Below the pieces are notes generated by a model that saw only the letters and a list, made by a program, of their open reading frames with translations, ran no database searches and was not told the DNA's origin. Source: Methanomassiliicoccales archaeon RumEn M1 (lineage in GTDB: Archaea; Thermoplasmatota; Thermoplasmata; Methanomassiliicoccales; Methanomassiliicoccaceae). From it: 36,839 nucleotides of DNA. Below, piece by piece: positions 27,590 to 36,504 of this stretch. A program made the translations under genes and the position numbers. The DNA is taken from positions 1-36,839 of the forward strand of contig LJKK01000066.1 in the NCBI GenBank assembly GCA_001421185.1, given 5' to 3'. Every line of letters begins with the position of its first letter. Position 1 is the first letter of the stretch.

Positions 27590-27617
27590 AAAACTTTCCA
27601 CCAGGTAGGTCTAGAGT

Positions 27618-28559
27618 ATGGTGGACACTTCAAAAATCCTGGTGACTGGCGGTGCCGGTTTCATCGGCACAAATCTTGTCAATGAGCTGAGGGGCCGTGG
27701 GCATGATGTCTTGGCGGTGGACCTTCTCAACAATGAGCGTGACGATTACATGCGCGCTGATGTCCGCTTCATGCGCCAATTGGAACGCGTCTTCGAGACT
27801 AATGAATTTGATTACGTATATCACCTGGCCGCCGAGTACGGCCGCTGGAATGGCGAAGATCATTACGAGAATCTGTGGCAGACCAATATCGTCGGCACCA
27901 AAAACATGCTTCGTCTGCAGGAACGCTACAAGTTCCGCATGATCTTCTTCTCATCGGCCGAGGTGTATGGCGACTATCGCGGAGTCATGACCGAGGACGT
28001 CATGGAGAGGAATGCCATCTCGGATACATACCAGATGAACGATTATGCCATCACTAAGTGGGCCGGCGAGCTCATGTGCATGAACTCGTCCAAGATGTTC
28101 GGCACTGAGACCGTCAGGTTGAGGCCGGTCAACTGCTACGGTCCAGGGGAGCATTACACGCCATACCGGGGTTTCATCCCTAAGTTCATCTTCCATGCGC
28201 TGCACGACAAGCCATATACTGTTTATAGAGGACATAAGCGCATCATCGATTTCGTCGAGGATTCGTGTAGGACGTGGGCCAACATAGTGGACAACTTCAT
28301 CCCCGGTGAGGCATACAATGTCGCTGGGCGGCCTGAATGGGAGCGAACCATCGACCAATATTCTGACATCGTGCTCAAAGCGGTCGGCAAGGATGATTCG
28401 CTCGTCACGTACAAAGAGGCGGAACCGTTCACCACTGATGTCAAGACCGTCGACTGCTCCAAAGCCATCAAGGACCTTAAGCACGACCCCAAGATCACGC
28501 CGGAAGAGGGGATCAAGCGCACCGTGGAGTGGATGAAGTGGTATTATCGCTTGGAGTGA
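27618..28559 (+). CDS. NAD-dependent nucleotide-sugar epimerase/dehydratase (extended SDR)
   Basis: Works on a nucleotide sugar, probably UDP- or dTDP-linked, with bound NAD. Rossmann GGAGFIG at 11-17, YHLAAEYGRW near 68-77, SSAEVYGD near 112-119 and the catalytic Tyr143-xxx-Lys147 (YAITK). The substrate region has LRPVNCYGPGEHYTPYRGFI. It lacks features that would separate a 4-epimerase from a 4,6-dehydratase. It is followed 4 nt later by another SDR gene, so the two probably act in sequence on one sugar. Confidence 0.85.
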   Translation: MVDTSKILVTGGAGFIGTNLVNELRGRGHDVLAVDLLNNERDDYMRADVRFMRQLERVFETNEFDYVYHLAAEYGRWNGEDHYENLWQTNIVGTKNMLRLQERYKFRMIFFSSAEVYGDYRGVMTEDVMERNAISDTYQMNDYAITKWAGELMCMNSSKMFGTETVRLRPVNCYGPGEHYTPYRGFIPKFIFHALHDKPYTVYRGHKRIIDFVEDSCRTWANIVDNFIPGEAYNVAGRPEWERTIDQYSDIVLKAVGKDDSLVTYKEAEPFTTDVKTVDCSKAIKDLKHDPKITPEEGIKRTVEWMKWYYRLE

Positions 28560-28563
28560 TCAA

Positions 28564-29562
28564 ATGGTAAGCGACTTTTCTCAGTTCAAGGGAAAAACGG
28601 TCCTTGTCACCGGCGGCGCTGGTTGCGTCGGCAGCAACCTCTGCAGAAGGCTATCCGAACTGGAGGCCAAAGAAGTCATAATTCTCGATGATCTTTCATC
28701 CGCGTACGAATGGAACATCCCAAAGGCGAAGAACATATCGTTCGTCAGGGGCAGCATCCTGGACGACGAGATGCTGAGACGGGTGTTCAAGAAGCGCCCC
28801 CAGTATGTCTATCATCTGGCCGCGCACTTTGCTAACCAGAACTCGGTCGATAATCCGGAGAAGGATCTCTTGGTCAACGGTCTGGGCATCCTGAAGGTCT
28901 TGGAGCATGCCCAGCTGGTCGATGTAGAACGGTTCGTTTATTCCTCATCAGGATGTGGCGTGTACGGTCTGGAGAGCAAGATGCCGTTCGAGGAACACGA
29001 CATCTCTATCTCGTTGCACACACCATATCAAGTTACAAAGCTTCTAGGTGAGCTATATACCAACTACTTCCACAACCTCTACGAGATGCCTGTGGTGAAT
29101 GCGCGCTTCTTCAATGTGTTCGGGCCCGGCGAGGTTCCTGGACGATATAGAAACGTCATTCCGAATTTCATGTATTGGGCCATGAACGGACAGCCGCTGC
29201 CGATCACCGGCGACGGCTCGGAGACCCGCGACTGGACCTACGTCGGTGACATCGTTAACGGCCTCCTGGCAATGGGCGTGAAGGACAAGGCCATAGGACA
29301 AGCGATCAATCTCGGCTCTGGCAAGGAACACAAGGTCGTCGACATGGCCCGCATGGTGAACGAGTTGGCCGGCAACGAAGCCGGCATCAAGTTCGTCGAG
29401 CGCAGGGACTGGGACGTCAAGAAGCGGCTATGTAGCTCGATAGGAAGAGCGCAAAACGTGCTTGACTATCAGCCAACCGTTTCCTTCGAGGATGGGCTGA
29501 GAAGCGTACACTCGTGGTTCGCTAACAATTGGTCCGAAATCCAGCGCTCAGCGGAGTTCTGA
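28564..29562 (+). CDS. NAD-dependent nucleotide-sugar epimerase (extended SDR)
   Basis: A second extended short-chain dehydrogenase, 332 aa. Rossmann GGAGCVG at 17-23 (Cys in place of the usual Phe), LDDLSSAY, YHLAAHFANQNSVDNPEKDL, SSSGCGVYG near 127-135 and catalytic Tyr155-xxx-Lys159 (YQVTK). The end resembles UDP-glucose/GlcNAc 4-epimerases (GDGSETRDWTYVGDIVNGL, INLGSGKEH). It is the middle gene of a compact run (27618-30789) with gaps under 5 nt. Confidence 0.87.
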   Translation: MVSDFSQFKGKTVLVTGGAGCVGSNLCRRLSELEAKEVIILDDLSSAYEWNIPKAKNISFVRGSILDDEMLRRVFKKRPQYVYHLAAHFANQNSVDNPEKDLLVNGLGILKVLEHAQLVDVERFVYSSSGCGVYGLESKMPFEEHDISISLHTPYQVTKLLGELYTNYFHNLYEMPVVNARFFNVFGPGEVPGRYRNVIPNFMYWAMNGQPLPITGDGSETRDWTYVGDIVNGLLAMGVKDKAIGQAINLGSGKEHKVVDMARMVNELAGNEAGIKFVERRDWDVKKRLCSSIGRAQNVLDYQPTVSFEDGLRSVHSWFANNWSEIQRSAEF

Positions 29563-29565
29563 TAC

Positions 29566-30789
29566 ATGCGCATCCTAGTCGTTCAGGAATCAGATTGGAT
29601 CGCCAAGGGTCCGCACCAGAGCCACCATTTGTTCGAAAGGCTAGCGCAGAAGGGGCACGAGATTCATGTCATCGACTATCCAATCGACTGGAGAAAGGCC
29701 CCGATCAAGAAGCCGTTGGTCATGATCAAGCAGGTCTTCACCAGCGTACACAAGGTGGTCGATGGCGGTGTGAACGTCGTGCGTCCGGCTATCGTGCAGC
29801 TGCCCATCCTGAACTACATGTCTCTTCTAGTCACTCATAGGTTGGAGATCATTAGGCAGATACGTGACTTCAAGCCCGACGTCATCGTCGGCTTCGGCCT
29901 GCTGAACACAAGACTGGCAGCTAGCCAGGCCCGTCTTCATAACATACCGTTCGTCTATTATGTGATCGATGAGCTCCATAGGCTGGTGCCGGAACAGTTG
30001 TTCCAGACCTTGGCTCGAGCGGTCGAGGTCAATAATAATAGGAACGCTAGTAAGATCATCTCTATCAACGAGGGCTTACGGGACTATACGGTGCAAATGG
30101 GTGCCGATCCCAAGAGGACCGAAGTAATCAGGGCAGGCGTGGATTTCGAACGTTTCTCGAAAGCCGATGGCTCTGTGGTAAGGCAACGGTATGGTTTCAC
30201 TGATGAAGATACAGTAATGTTCTTCATGGGATGGCTGTACGACTTCTCCGGCTTGGATGAGGTCGCCCTGCAAATGGCGAAGAGCCAGAACAAGCACTTG
30301 AAGATGCTCGTCCTTGGGAAAGGTGAGCTCTGGGACCGCCTCCAGGAGATCAAGGAAATGCATGCTCTGGGGGACCGCCTCGTCCTCGAGGGCTGGAAGC
30401 CTTACGAAGAAGTTCCGTCGTACCTCGCCGCGGCGGACATCTGCCTGTTGCCAGCGCAGAAGAACGAGATCATGCAGAACATCGTGCCGATCAAGCTGTA
30501 TGAGTATATGGCCGCCGGGAAGCCGGTGATATGCACCTCGCTGCACGGCGTGATCACGGAGTTTGGGTACGAGAACGGAATCCATTATATCGACAGCCCA
30601 GAGGATGTCATATCTCAGGCTACCGCGCTCATCGATGGTTTGTCTATCGAGAGTGAGGGCCAGCGGGCCCAGCAATTCGTAGCGGGAAACGACTGGAACA
30701 TCATCACCTCAAGCTTTGAACATACTTTGAACAATCTCGTTAAAAGTAATGAACATCAGCTAACCCAGATATTACCTGGTACGTTATGA
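29566..30789 (+). CDS. Family 4 glycosyltransferase
   Basis: GT-B enzyme, 407 aa, cytoplasmic. The donor domain holds IRAGVDFERFS near 192-202, FFMGWLYDFSGLDE, VLGKGELWDRL, VLEGWKPYEEVPSYLAAAD and KLYEYMAAGKPVI with the conserved Glu. Part of the SDR operon. Codon use is GC-rich until about 30720, after which the last 20 codons are AT-rich like the next gene, so the composition boundary of the locus lies inside this gene. The stop overlaps the next start as ATGA. Confidence 0.88.
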   Translation: MRILVVQESDWIAKGPHQSHHLFERLAQKGHEIHVIDYPIDWRKAPIKKPLVMIKQVFTSVHKVVDGGVNVVRPAIVQLPILNYMSLLVTHRLEIIRQIRDFKPDVIVGFGLLNTRLAASQARLHNIPFVYYVIDELHRLVPEQLFQTLARAVEVNNNRNASKIISINEGLRDYTVQMGADPKRTEVIRAGVDFERFSKADGSVVRQRYGFTDEDTVMFFMGWLYDFSGLDEVALQMAKSQNKHLKMLVLGKGELWDRLQEIKEMHALGDRLVLEGWKPYEEVPSYLAAADICLLPAQKNEIMQNIVPIKLYEYMAAGKPVICTSLHGVITEFGYENGIHYIDSPEDVISQATALIDGLSIESEGQRAQQFVAGNDWNIITSSFEHTLNNLVKSNEHQLTQILPGTL

Positions 30790-31988
30790 AAATACTTGTT
30801 ATCACTAATTTTTTTAAACCAATATGGGAGGGAGGAGGACCTCCTAGGGTTGCCTATTCCTTGGCCAGTGGACTCGCCCAGCGAGGCCATGAAGTTGTGG
30901 TTTATACAACAGATTTCATGAATGCGCCAAATGATCTTCCTACAAACCAGCCAATATCAATGGATGGAATGATAGTATATTATTTTGAAAATCTTCGAAA
31001 ATATTTCCCTCAACCAGATATCCTACCTCCGCTGCCTTATGCATTTCCTTTCTTCCTACGAAACAATATTCATCATTTTGATATTATCCACATCCACGAA
31101 CATAGAACCATGATGGCAGCGTATGCCATGTTATTGGCTAGACAAAAAGGGATACCATATATAATCCAGCCACATGGTTCAGCCCCTCCACTCTTTCAGA
31201 AACAAAGAGTTAAACGTGTATTCGACAGAATTGTTGGATCTAATGGCTTGCGTAATGCAAATCTTCTTCTTGCCCTTAATAAAGCTGAGAAACAACAACT
31301 AATCTCAATGGGCTTGGATGCATCTCGCATAGAAATAATCCCAAACGGGATTAATCCGAATGATATGCTCATTAAATATGGACCTGGCACGTTTCGCCAT
31401 GAATTAGGCCTCAAAGATGAGCCGTTGATACTATACCTAGCAAGATTTCATCGAATCAAAGGGCCTGACCTACTCGTGAAAGCATTTTCCCAAGTTATAC
31501 GCGAGATTCCAAGGGCACAACTGGTCATGGTTGGGCCAGATGATGGTTATCTCAATAGGGTAAAGCAAATGGTAGTAGATTTTGGCCTTGAGAAATATGT
31601 CCACTTTCCGGGCCCCATTTATGATGATATGAATAAATATTCAGCATTTTCTGATGCTGACGTTTATGTTTTACCTTCTAGATATGAGACATTTCCTGTA
31701 AGTGTTTTAGAGGCATGGAAAATGGGTACACCAACGATTGTCACAGATCGCTGTGGCTTACAAGATGAGATTAATGGCTGTGGTTCAGTAGTATCGTTCG
31801 ATGAAACAGCTTTGTCCTCCGCCATTATTGATATTTTAATGAATCCGAAGAAGGCGGCCCTATTAGGTGAAAGAGGGAGAGAAAAAGTAATTAACAAGTA
31901 TGCTTGGCCCATAATCATTGATCAGCTGGAAAAAAATATAATGATATATGCAATGGCTTTGTTGCAAAAGTCTACTGACAGGTTCTGA
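30786..31988 (+). CDS. Family 4 glycosyltransferase, C-terminus replaced by IS end
   Basis: 400 aa GT-B enzyme. Features: ITNFFKPIWEGGGPPRVAYSLASGL at the N-terminus, IPNGINPNDM, LYLARFHRIKGPDLLVKAF, VMVGPDDGYL and SRYETFPVSVLEAWKMG with EX7E. The last 11 codons (MALLQKSTDRF) are read from the left end of an inserted IS. Without the IS the frame would run IYAINNFKSINL and stop at 33140-33142, so only the extreme tail differs and the enzyme may still work. AT-rich, unlike the gene it overlaps. Confidence 0.88.
   Translation: MKILVITNFFKPIWEGGGPPRVAYSLASGLAQRGHEVVVYTTDFMNAPNDLPTNQPISMDGMIVYYFENLRKYFPQPDILPPLPYAFPFFLRNNIHHFDIIHIHEHRTMMAAYAMLLARQKGIPYIIQPHGSAPPLFQKQRVKRVFDRIVGSNGLRNANLLLALNKAEKQQLISMGLDASRIEIIPNGINPNDMLIKYGPGTFRHELGLKDEPLILYLARFHRIKGPDLLVKAFSQVIREIPRAQLVMVGPDDGYLNRVKQMVVDFGLEKYVHFPGPIYDDMNKYSAFSDADVYVLPSRYETFPVSVLEAWKMGTPTIVTDRCGLQDEINGCGSVVSFDETALSSAIIDILMNPKKAALLGERGREKVINKYAWPIIIDQLEKNIMIYAMALLQKSTDRF
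31948..31954 (+). repeat. Target-site duplication, left copy
   Basis: ATGCAAT immediately before the IS left inverted repeat; the same 7 bases directly follow the right repeat. Confidence 0.75.
31955..31972 (+). repeat. IS left inverted repeat
   Basis: GGCTTTGTTGCAAAAGTC; it also encodes the new end of the upstream GT4. Confidence 0.8.
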
Positions 31989-31991
31989 CGC

Positions 31992-32014
31992 ATAATAATA
32001 ATAATAATAATAAT
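31992..32014 (+). repeat. ATA trinucleotide repeat in the IS leader
   Basis: Seven full ATA units plus two bases, within the AT-rich stretch before the transposase gene. It is part of the IS promoter region and may vary in length. Confidence 0.7.
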
Positions 32015-32096
32015 TTATTGTCTATATTATTGTCAATATGTATATATGTGGTCCAACTTATTGCCAGTAGCTTAGAAAAGTGATGGGTTGGTTGCC

Positions 32097-33089
32097 ATGA
32101 TCATAGACATGAGGAACTGCGTATTCAGTTTTTCCGGACAAGTTCACCTCGATACCTACGCGCTCGACATCGAGCGCGTGACGGTCGACCCGGACCGCTA
32201 CGACAATCTCGCGATCAACTCGCTTCGTTTGTCGCTGGAAGCGATACGAACGCAAGTGGATTCGTTCGCTTGCTGGCAACGCCGCTGCCGTCTCGGTCGG
32301 CCGTCAACGAACGAGAGAACGCTCCATGTTTCGTTTCTCGTGCAGCAGCTTCTCGACCTCACGTTCCGCGAGACCGAGGGCGTGCTGGCGATGCCGCGCT
32401 CGTACTATCGTTTGGAACGGGTTCCGGACTATTCAACGTTGAGCAGGAAGCTATCGTCGAGGAGATGGACGACGGTGCTGGAACGGTTCATCCATCACAT
32501 CGTCGCCGCGCTGCCTAAGCGTCCGGTGGTCGTCGCGACCGACGCCACCGGCTATTCGGGGCGGAAGAACGGATGGAGAGAGACGAAGCACATGCAGCGT
32601 GCTCTCGAAGATTGGGTGAAAGTTAACGCGGCGATCGAGGTGGACGAGTTCCTAGTGCTCAGCTACGAGCTGACGAAGTCGAACGTGCACGACAGCCGCG
32701 AGTTCTCGAACGTCTGGGATCAGCTACCGAACAAAGTGGTGCCGAAGCGTTCTCTCGCTGATTCCGCTTACTTCGGTAACGACTGTCTGGCCGCCGCCAG
32801 ACAGCGTGGAGCGGCGTCGCTCCATGCGATAAAGAAGAACGCTCGGAACTTCGAGCGGCCGAAGAACTTTTACCAGAAGCTGGTCAACTTCGCGCATCAC
32901 TGGCCGAACCGTTTTGCCGCGGTGTACACGAAGTGGGCGCACGCCGAAACGGTCTTCAGCATGATCGGTGGCCGCTTCGACTACCGCATCAGATGCCGCT
33001 CGGAAGCGGGCAGGAAAAACGAGATCCGGGTCAAGTTGGCATTGTTCGATCTAGTTCTGCTGGCTATGCGCAAGGAGTTCTGGTGCTGA
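32097..33089 (+). CDS. IS transposase, DDE type
   Basis: 330 aa. Catalytic residues: Asp149 in VATDATGYSG, Asp222 in SLADSAYFGND, Glu284 in AETVFSMIGGRFDYRIR, in the spacing of the DDE_Tnp_1 (IS4/IS5) group. The ATG at 32097 is preferred; TTG 32088 and ATG 32109 are also in frame. GC-rich against AT-rich flanks, marking recent arrival. No frameshift, so it is likely functional. Confidence 0.88.
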   Translation: MIIDMRNCVFSFSGQVHLDTYALDIERVTVDPDRYDNLAINSLRLSLEAIRTQVDSFACWQRRCRLGRPSTNERTLHVSFLVQQLLDLTFRETEGVLAMPRSYYRLERVPDYSTLSRKLSSRRWTTVLERFIHHIVAALPKRPVVVATDATGYSGRKNGWRETKHMQRALEDWVKVNAAIEVDEFLVLSYELTKSNVHDSREFSNVWDQLPNKVVPKRSLADSAYFGNDCLAAARQRGAASLHAIKKNARNFERPKNFYQKLVNFAHHWPNRFAAVYTKWAHAETVFSMIGGRFDYRIRCRSEAGRKNEIRVKLALFDLVLLAMRKEFWC

Positions 33090-33107
33090 GAGTTTTGCAA
33101 CAGGGCC
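33090..33107 (-). repeat. IS right inverted repeat
   Basis: GAGTTTTGCAACAGGGCC, the inverted partner of the left end. Confidence 0.8.
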
Positions 33108-33114
33108 ATGCAAT
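33108..33114 (+). repeat. Target-site duplication, right copy
   Basis: ATGCAAT, identical to 31948-31954. Confidence 0.75.
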
Positions 33115-33225
33115 AAATAATTTTAAAAGTATTAATCTGTAGAAATCCTGAAGCCTTCGTTACCGCCTCATACATATTAATATGATAGAACGTGGAAAAA
33201 TAAGTATGGGTAAAATTAACAACAT

Positions 33226-33912
33226 ATGGAATATAAATCAGCAATGTGCCACATTAATGCGGAAGGAATACATATTAAAATGGGCTTAACCTATTTTGGT
33301 TCTTTGCCCATTCACTCGAAACAGGAATACAAATTTTACCTTAATGCCGATGAAATTGCATTAGGTATCTCTGATAGGCCGTGGAAGAGGATAAAATCTC
33401 GATTTTTAAATCCCATTTGGAAGTATGAGCGCATGCTTCGTCGGGCCGAATATTATACAAATTGTAAAAGATATGGATTTTGTCGGCCATTATCAATACT
33501 AATGCGACTTCGAGCATATCGCTATGGGTACAAGCTTGGATTTGAGATACCGGTCAATGTATTTGGCGCTGGGCTATCTATTGCGCATCATGGATCCATT
33601 ATAGTTAATCCGTATGCGAAAGTGGGGGAGAATTGTAGAATTCACAACTCTGTAACTATCGGCACTGAGGCTGGATATGGGGACAAATCTCCAACAATAG
33701 GAGACAATGTATTTATTGGGCCAGGAGTTCAAATATTTGGTAGGATTACAATAGCGAATGATATCGCAATAGGGGCTAACTCGGTCGTGAATAAATCCTT
33801 TCTTGAGAGTGGAATAACAATTGGGGGGGTGCCCGCTAAGAAGATTAGTGATAAAGGCTCCCAAGCGATTTTTGGGCGTCCCACAGAGTTGCTCAGGAGG
33901 AAAAGTCCTTAG
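33226..33912 (+). CDS. Serine O-acetyltransferase-like hexapeptide enzyme
   Basis: 228 aa. An N-terminal helical region (SKQEYKFYLNADEIALG and WKYERMLRRAEYY) is followed from about residue 105 by left-handed beta-helix turns, including IAHHGSIIVNPYAKVGENC, IHNSVTIGTE and IGDNVFIGPGVQIFG. The active-site His pair IAHH is present. This layout is typical of CysE-like enzymes in capsule and O-antigen loci, which acetylate sugars or serine rather than serving cysteine synthesis. The start is uncertain between ATG 33226 and ATG 33280; the shorter form begins near the conserved SKQEYKFY. It sits between two GT4 genes. Confidence 0.85.
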   Translation: MEYKSAMCHINAEGIHIKMGLTYFGSLPIHSKQEYKFYLNADEIALGISDRPWKRIKSRFLNPIWKYERMLRRAEYYTNCKRYGFCRPLSILMRLRAYRYGYKLGFEIPVNVFGAGLSIAHHGSIIVNPYAKVGENCRIHNSVTIGTEAGYGDKSPTIGDNVFIGPGVQIFGRITIANDIAIGANSVVNKSFLESGITIGGVPAKKISDKGSQAIFGRPTELLRRKSP

Positions 33913-33997
33913 CTATTAATCGACATCCGCGCATTAATATGATTTCATATTATCATGATGTTGCAATAAATGATAATGGGATAGGGCAGGTGATACG

Positions 33998-35249
33998 ATT
34001 AGAAAAAGAGCGTTAATAATCTTCGGTGCTCTCGAAAGCCATTGGAGTTCGTCGGCATTCTTGAGAAAGCTTACTATGATGACAATGACTGACTTTGAAA
34101 AAGTCATCGTCATTAGTAACGATTTCCCAGGGGATCATTCTAAGGTTCTATGGATAAAATTGCCTATCTGGAATGATGACAAATCTAATATTATTAAGAT
34201 TATACGATTTATACTCGTCCAATCTTATATTGCCCTAATGATCCTAAAGCTGGTCATGCGTTATAAAATCGAAACAGCAATTTTTATCCCTCCCCTTATA
34301 CTCCCTCAGTTGGAGTTGAGATTACTCGGCATCAAGACCATATTGTACCGTGGTGGAGTAGGTAGCTATGCCAGAATTCCATACATTGAACGAATTATTG
34401 ATGCACTGATGGTGACAATGCCTTTGAAGCTTGCCCACTATCTCGTAGTCGAGTCGCACAGTTCCATCGAATTTCAGGGCTTAACTCCCTATCGGCAAAA
34501 ATCAAGATAATCTCTCAATACGTAGACACAGACTTGTTCCAAAGTTCAAAACCCATATCTGAAAGGGAAAAACAGATTTGCTATGTTGGCAACTTAACTG
34601 AAAGCAAGGGAGTTATGGAGCTCGTGGAAGCCGTTCATCTGATATGCGATGAGTTAGAAAAGGGTGGTTGGTCTATCCAACTAGTTGGGAATGGGCCATT
34701 ATATGGAGATATTGTCGGCCTTATCGAGAAATATAACCTTCAATCCGTCATCGAGATGGAGGGCAGTATGCCACATGCTGAAATCGCAACAATATTTAAC
34801 AGCGCAAGAATGCTGGTGTTGCCGACAAGAGCAGAAGGATTGCCCAATGTGCTCCTAGAGGCTATGGCATGTGGGGCGGTGGTGCTGGCATCACCTGTCG
34901 GAGGTATCCCAGACGTTATCAAGGATGGGGTTAATGGCTTTCTATTTGAGAATATGAACACAAATAATATCGCTAAAAAATCATTTCCTCAATTTATTTC
35001 AGCAACCTTGATTTGGTTTCGGAAAAGGCACAGGAGACTATCGAGTCAAATTATATATTTCGAGTGGCTGAAGAAAATGGAGAGAATTACTTTACCGAAA
35101 TTAACAACTCCCTAATGAACAGATTCATCTATTACATAATTAATATGATTCTTGGCAAGCTACTGAGTTATTCTATGCTAGTTTCATCAATTACTATATT
35201 TGGGCCGCTACTTTTTTTGAGGACAATGTCATTATTTGCAGTGAATTGA
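33998..35249 (+). CDS. Family 4 glycosyltransferase, damaged start and two 1-nt frameshifts
   Basis: Three frames form one GT-B enzyme. The first carries ALIIFGALESHWSSSAFLRK and ends at 34510; the second has ICYVGNLTESKGVMELVEA, LVGNGPLYGDI and RAEGLPNVLLEAMACGAVV; the third completes the C-terminus. One extra T in the T3 run at 34472-34474 (join SIEFSGLNSLSAKIK) and one extra A in the A6 run at 34975-34980 (join NNIAKKIISSIYF) give 417 residues. The reading opens at ATT (33998), with AGGTGAT upstream; a GTG at 33992 or a lost ATG are alternatives, and the first canonical in-frame start is TTG 34061. The last 40 residues are oddly hydrophobic and may come from another break. Confidence 0.7.
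34472..34474 (+). other. Frameshift site, T3 run
   Basis: Adding one T continues the GT4 frame past the stop at 34510. Confidence 0.65.
34975..34980 (+). other. Frameshift site, A6 run
   Basis: An A7 run restores the GT4 C-terminus beyond residue 325. Confidence 0.65.
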
Positions 35250-35309
35250 TTAGAAACATGAGTTATGGCAGTGAATGGAGAATTTTGATTCTATAGAACT
35301 AAGGTGACA

Positions 35310-36467
35310 ATGAACTTGAAAAGACAAACATTGAAGATTTTATTCTTGCATAATATCCCCTCACCATATAGGATTCCTCTTTTCTATGAATTACAAAAAA
35401 GAGCAGGTTATAATTTTTCATTCATTTTCTTATCAAAAACTCATAAAGAAAGAAAATGGGCATCACCCGATCTTATGAATTTGAAACATGGATTTCTGTC
35501 CGGCATAACGATTGAGATTGGTTCAATCATAATAGCGATTAATCTAAAAATAATCAAGGTATTATTAAAAGATGAATATGATATTGTAATTCTGAGTGGA
35601 ATGTCTGACCTCACAAGCATGATTGCAGCTTGCCTCTGTAAGATAAAGGGAGTTAGGGCCCTCGTGTATAGTGAGGGAACGAAGGATGGTCAATCTACAT
35701 TAGGGAGGCTATTGGGGCCTTGGGAAATGTTTTTGTTAAAAAGCACGAGTGGTATGATTTTACCCGGCAGTAGCTCTAAACAATTCTATGTTGAGAGGGG
35801 CATGGAAGAGGAGAGAATCTTCATTGCACCGGATGCCGTTGATAATGACCATTATGTCTCTGAACTGAAAAAATGGGCATGTGCTAAAGTGGAAATAAAA
35901 AAGGATTTTGGTCTCGAGGACTCAGTCACGTTGCTATTCGTCGGTCAATTGATCCATAGGAAGGGGGTTGATACTTTAATTCAGGCCTATCATCAAGCTA
36001 AAGCGGAAAGAAGCGATCTTCATCTAGTGATAGTCGGAGATGGCCCTGAGAAGGGAAACCTACAGAAATATTGCGAAGAACACAAAATTAGCGATGTACA
36101 CTTCTTGGGGTGGATTGATGAAGATAGCAAAAGCCAAGCATATATCGTCGCTGATGTTTTCGTTCTTCCCACTAGATTCGATGTATGGGGGCTGGTGATT
36201 AATGAAGCGATGTGCTTCAAATTACCTATAATCGCTTCAACCAAGGCAGGGGCTTCCCAAGACCTCGTTATAGATGGAGTAAATGGCTATCGGGTGCCAC
36301 CAAATAATGTCTCCCTATTGAAGGAAGCAATCCTAAAGACCATTGAAAATAGAGACCTACAGTTAAAAATGGGCCAAGAATCGTTCAAGCGAGTTACACA
36401 ATTCCACTCGATTGAAGCGGAAGCGGATGGTTTTATTTTGGCAATAAATAAGTCAGAAGGTGGATAG
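35310..36467 (+). CDS. Family 4 glycosyltransferase
   Basis: 385 aa GT-B enzyme. The N-terminus reads KILFLHNIPSPYRIPLFYEL, the usual opening for this subgroup. The donor domain has LLFVGQLIHRKGVDTLIQA, IVGDGPEKGNLQKY, FLGWIDEDSKSQAYIVADVF, LPTRFDVWGLVINEAMCFKLPII with the EX7E-like motif and ASQDLVIDGVNGY. ATG 35310 has AAGGTGAC just upstream and is preferred over the GTG at 35304. Last glycan gene before the second IS. AT-rich. Sugar specificity unknown. Confidence 0.88.
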   Translation: MNLKRQTLKILFLHNIPSPYRIPLFYELQKRAGYNFSFIFLSKTHKERKWASPDLMNLKHGFLSGITIEIGSIIIAINLKIIKVLLKDEYDIVILSGMSDLTSMIAACLCKIKGVRALVYSEGTKDGQSTLGRLLGPWEMFLLKSTSGMILPGSSSKQFYVERGMEEERIFIAPDAVDNDHYVSELKKWACAKVEIKKDFGLEDSVTLLFVGQLIHRKGVDTLIQAYHQAKAERSDLHLVIVGDGPEKGNLQKYCEEHKISDVHFLGWIDEDSKSQAYIVADVFVLPTRFDVWGLVINEAMCFKLPIIASTKAGASQDLVIDGVNGYRVPPNNVSLLKEAILKTIENRDLQLKMGQESFKRVTQFHSIEAEADGFILAINKSEGG

Positions 36468-36504
36468 TTACCGGGCAAAAAAGTATGGACGAGCCCTTTA
36501 GAAA

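Larger units (their letters stand above)
31955..33107 (+). mobile_element. Complete IS5/IS4-superfamily insertion sequence, 1153 bp
   Basis: Bounded by imperfect inverted repeats. The left end reads GGCTTTGTTGCAAAAGTC (31955-31972); the complement of the right end reads GGCCCTGTTGCAAAACTC (33107-33090), 15 of 18 matching. Both ends are flanked by the direct repeat ATGCAAT. It contains one transposase gene of clearly higher GC than its surroundings. It lies in the last codons of a GT4 gene. The GGCTTTGTTG opening is like IS903-type IS5 elements. Intact and therefore possibly active. Confidence 0.85.

Noticed and set aside
31992-32014. Microsatellite as a CRISPR or phase-variation array
   Set aside because: It is a simple trinucleotide tract in the IS leader, not inside a gene, and has no spacer structure.
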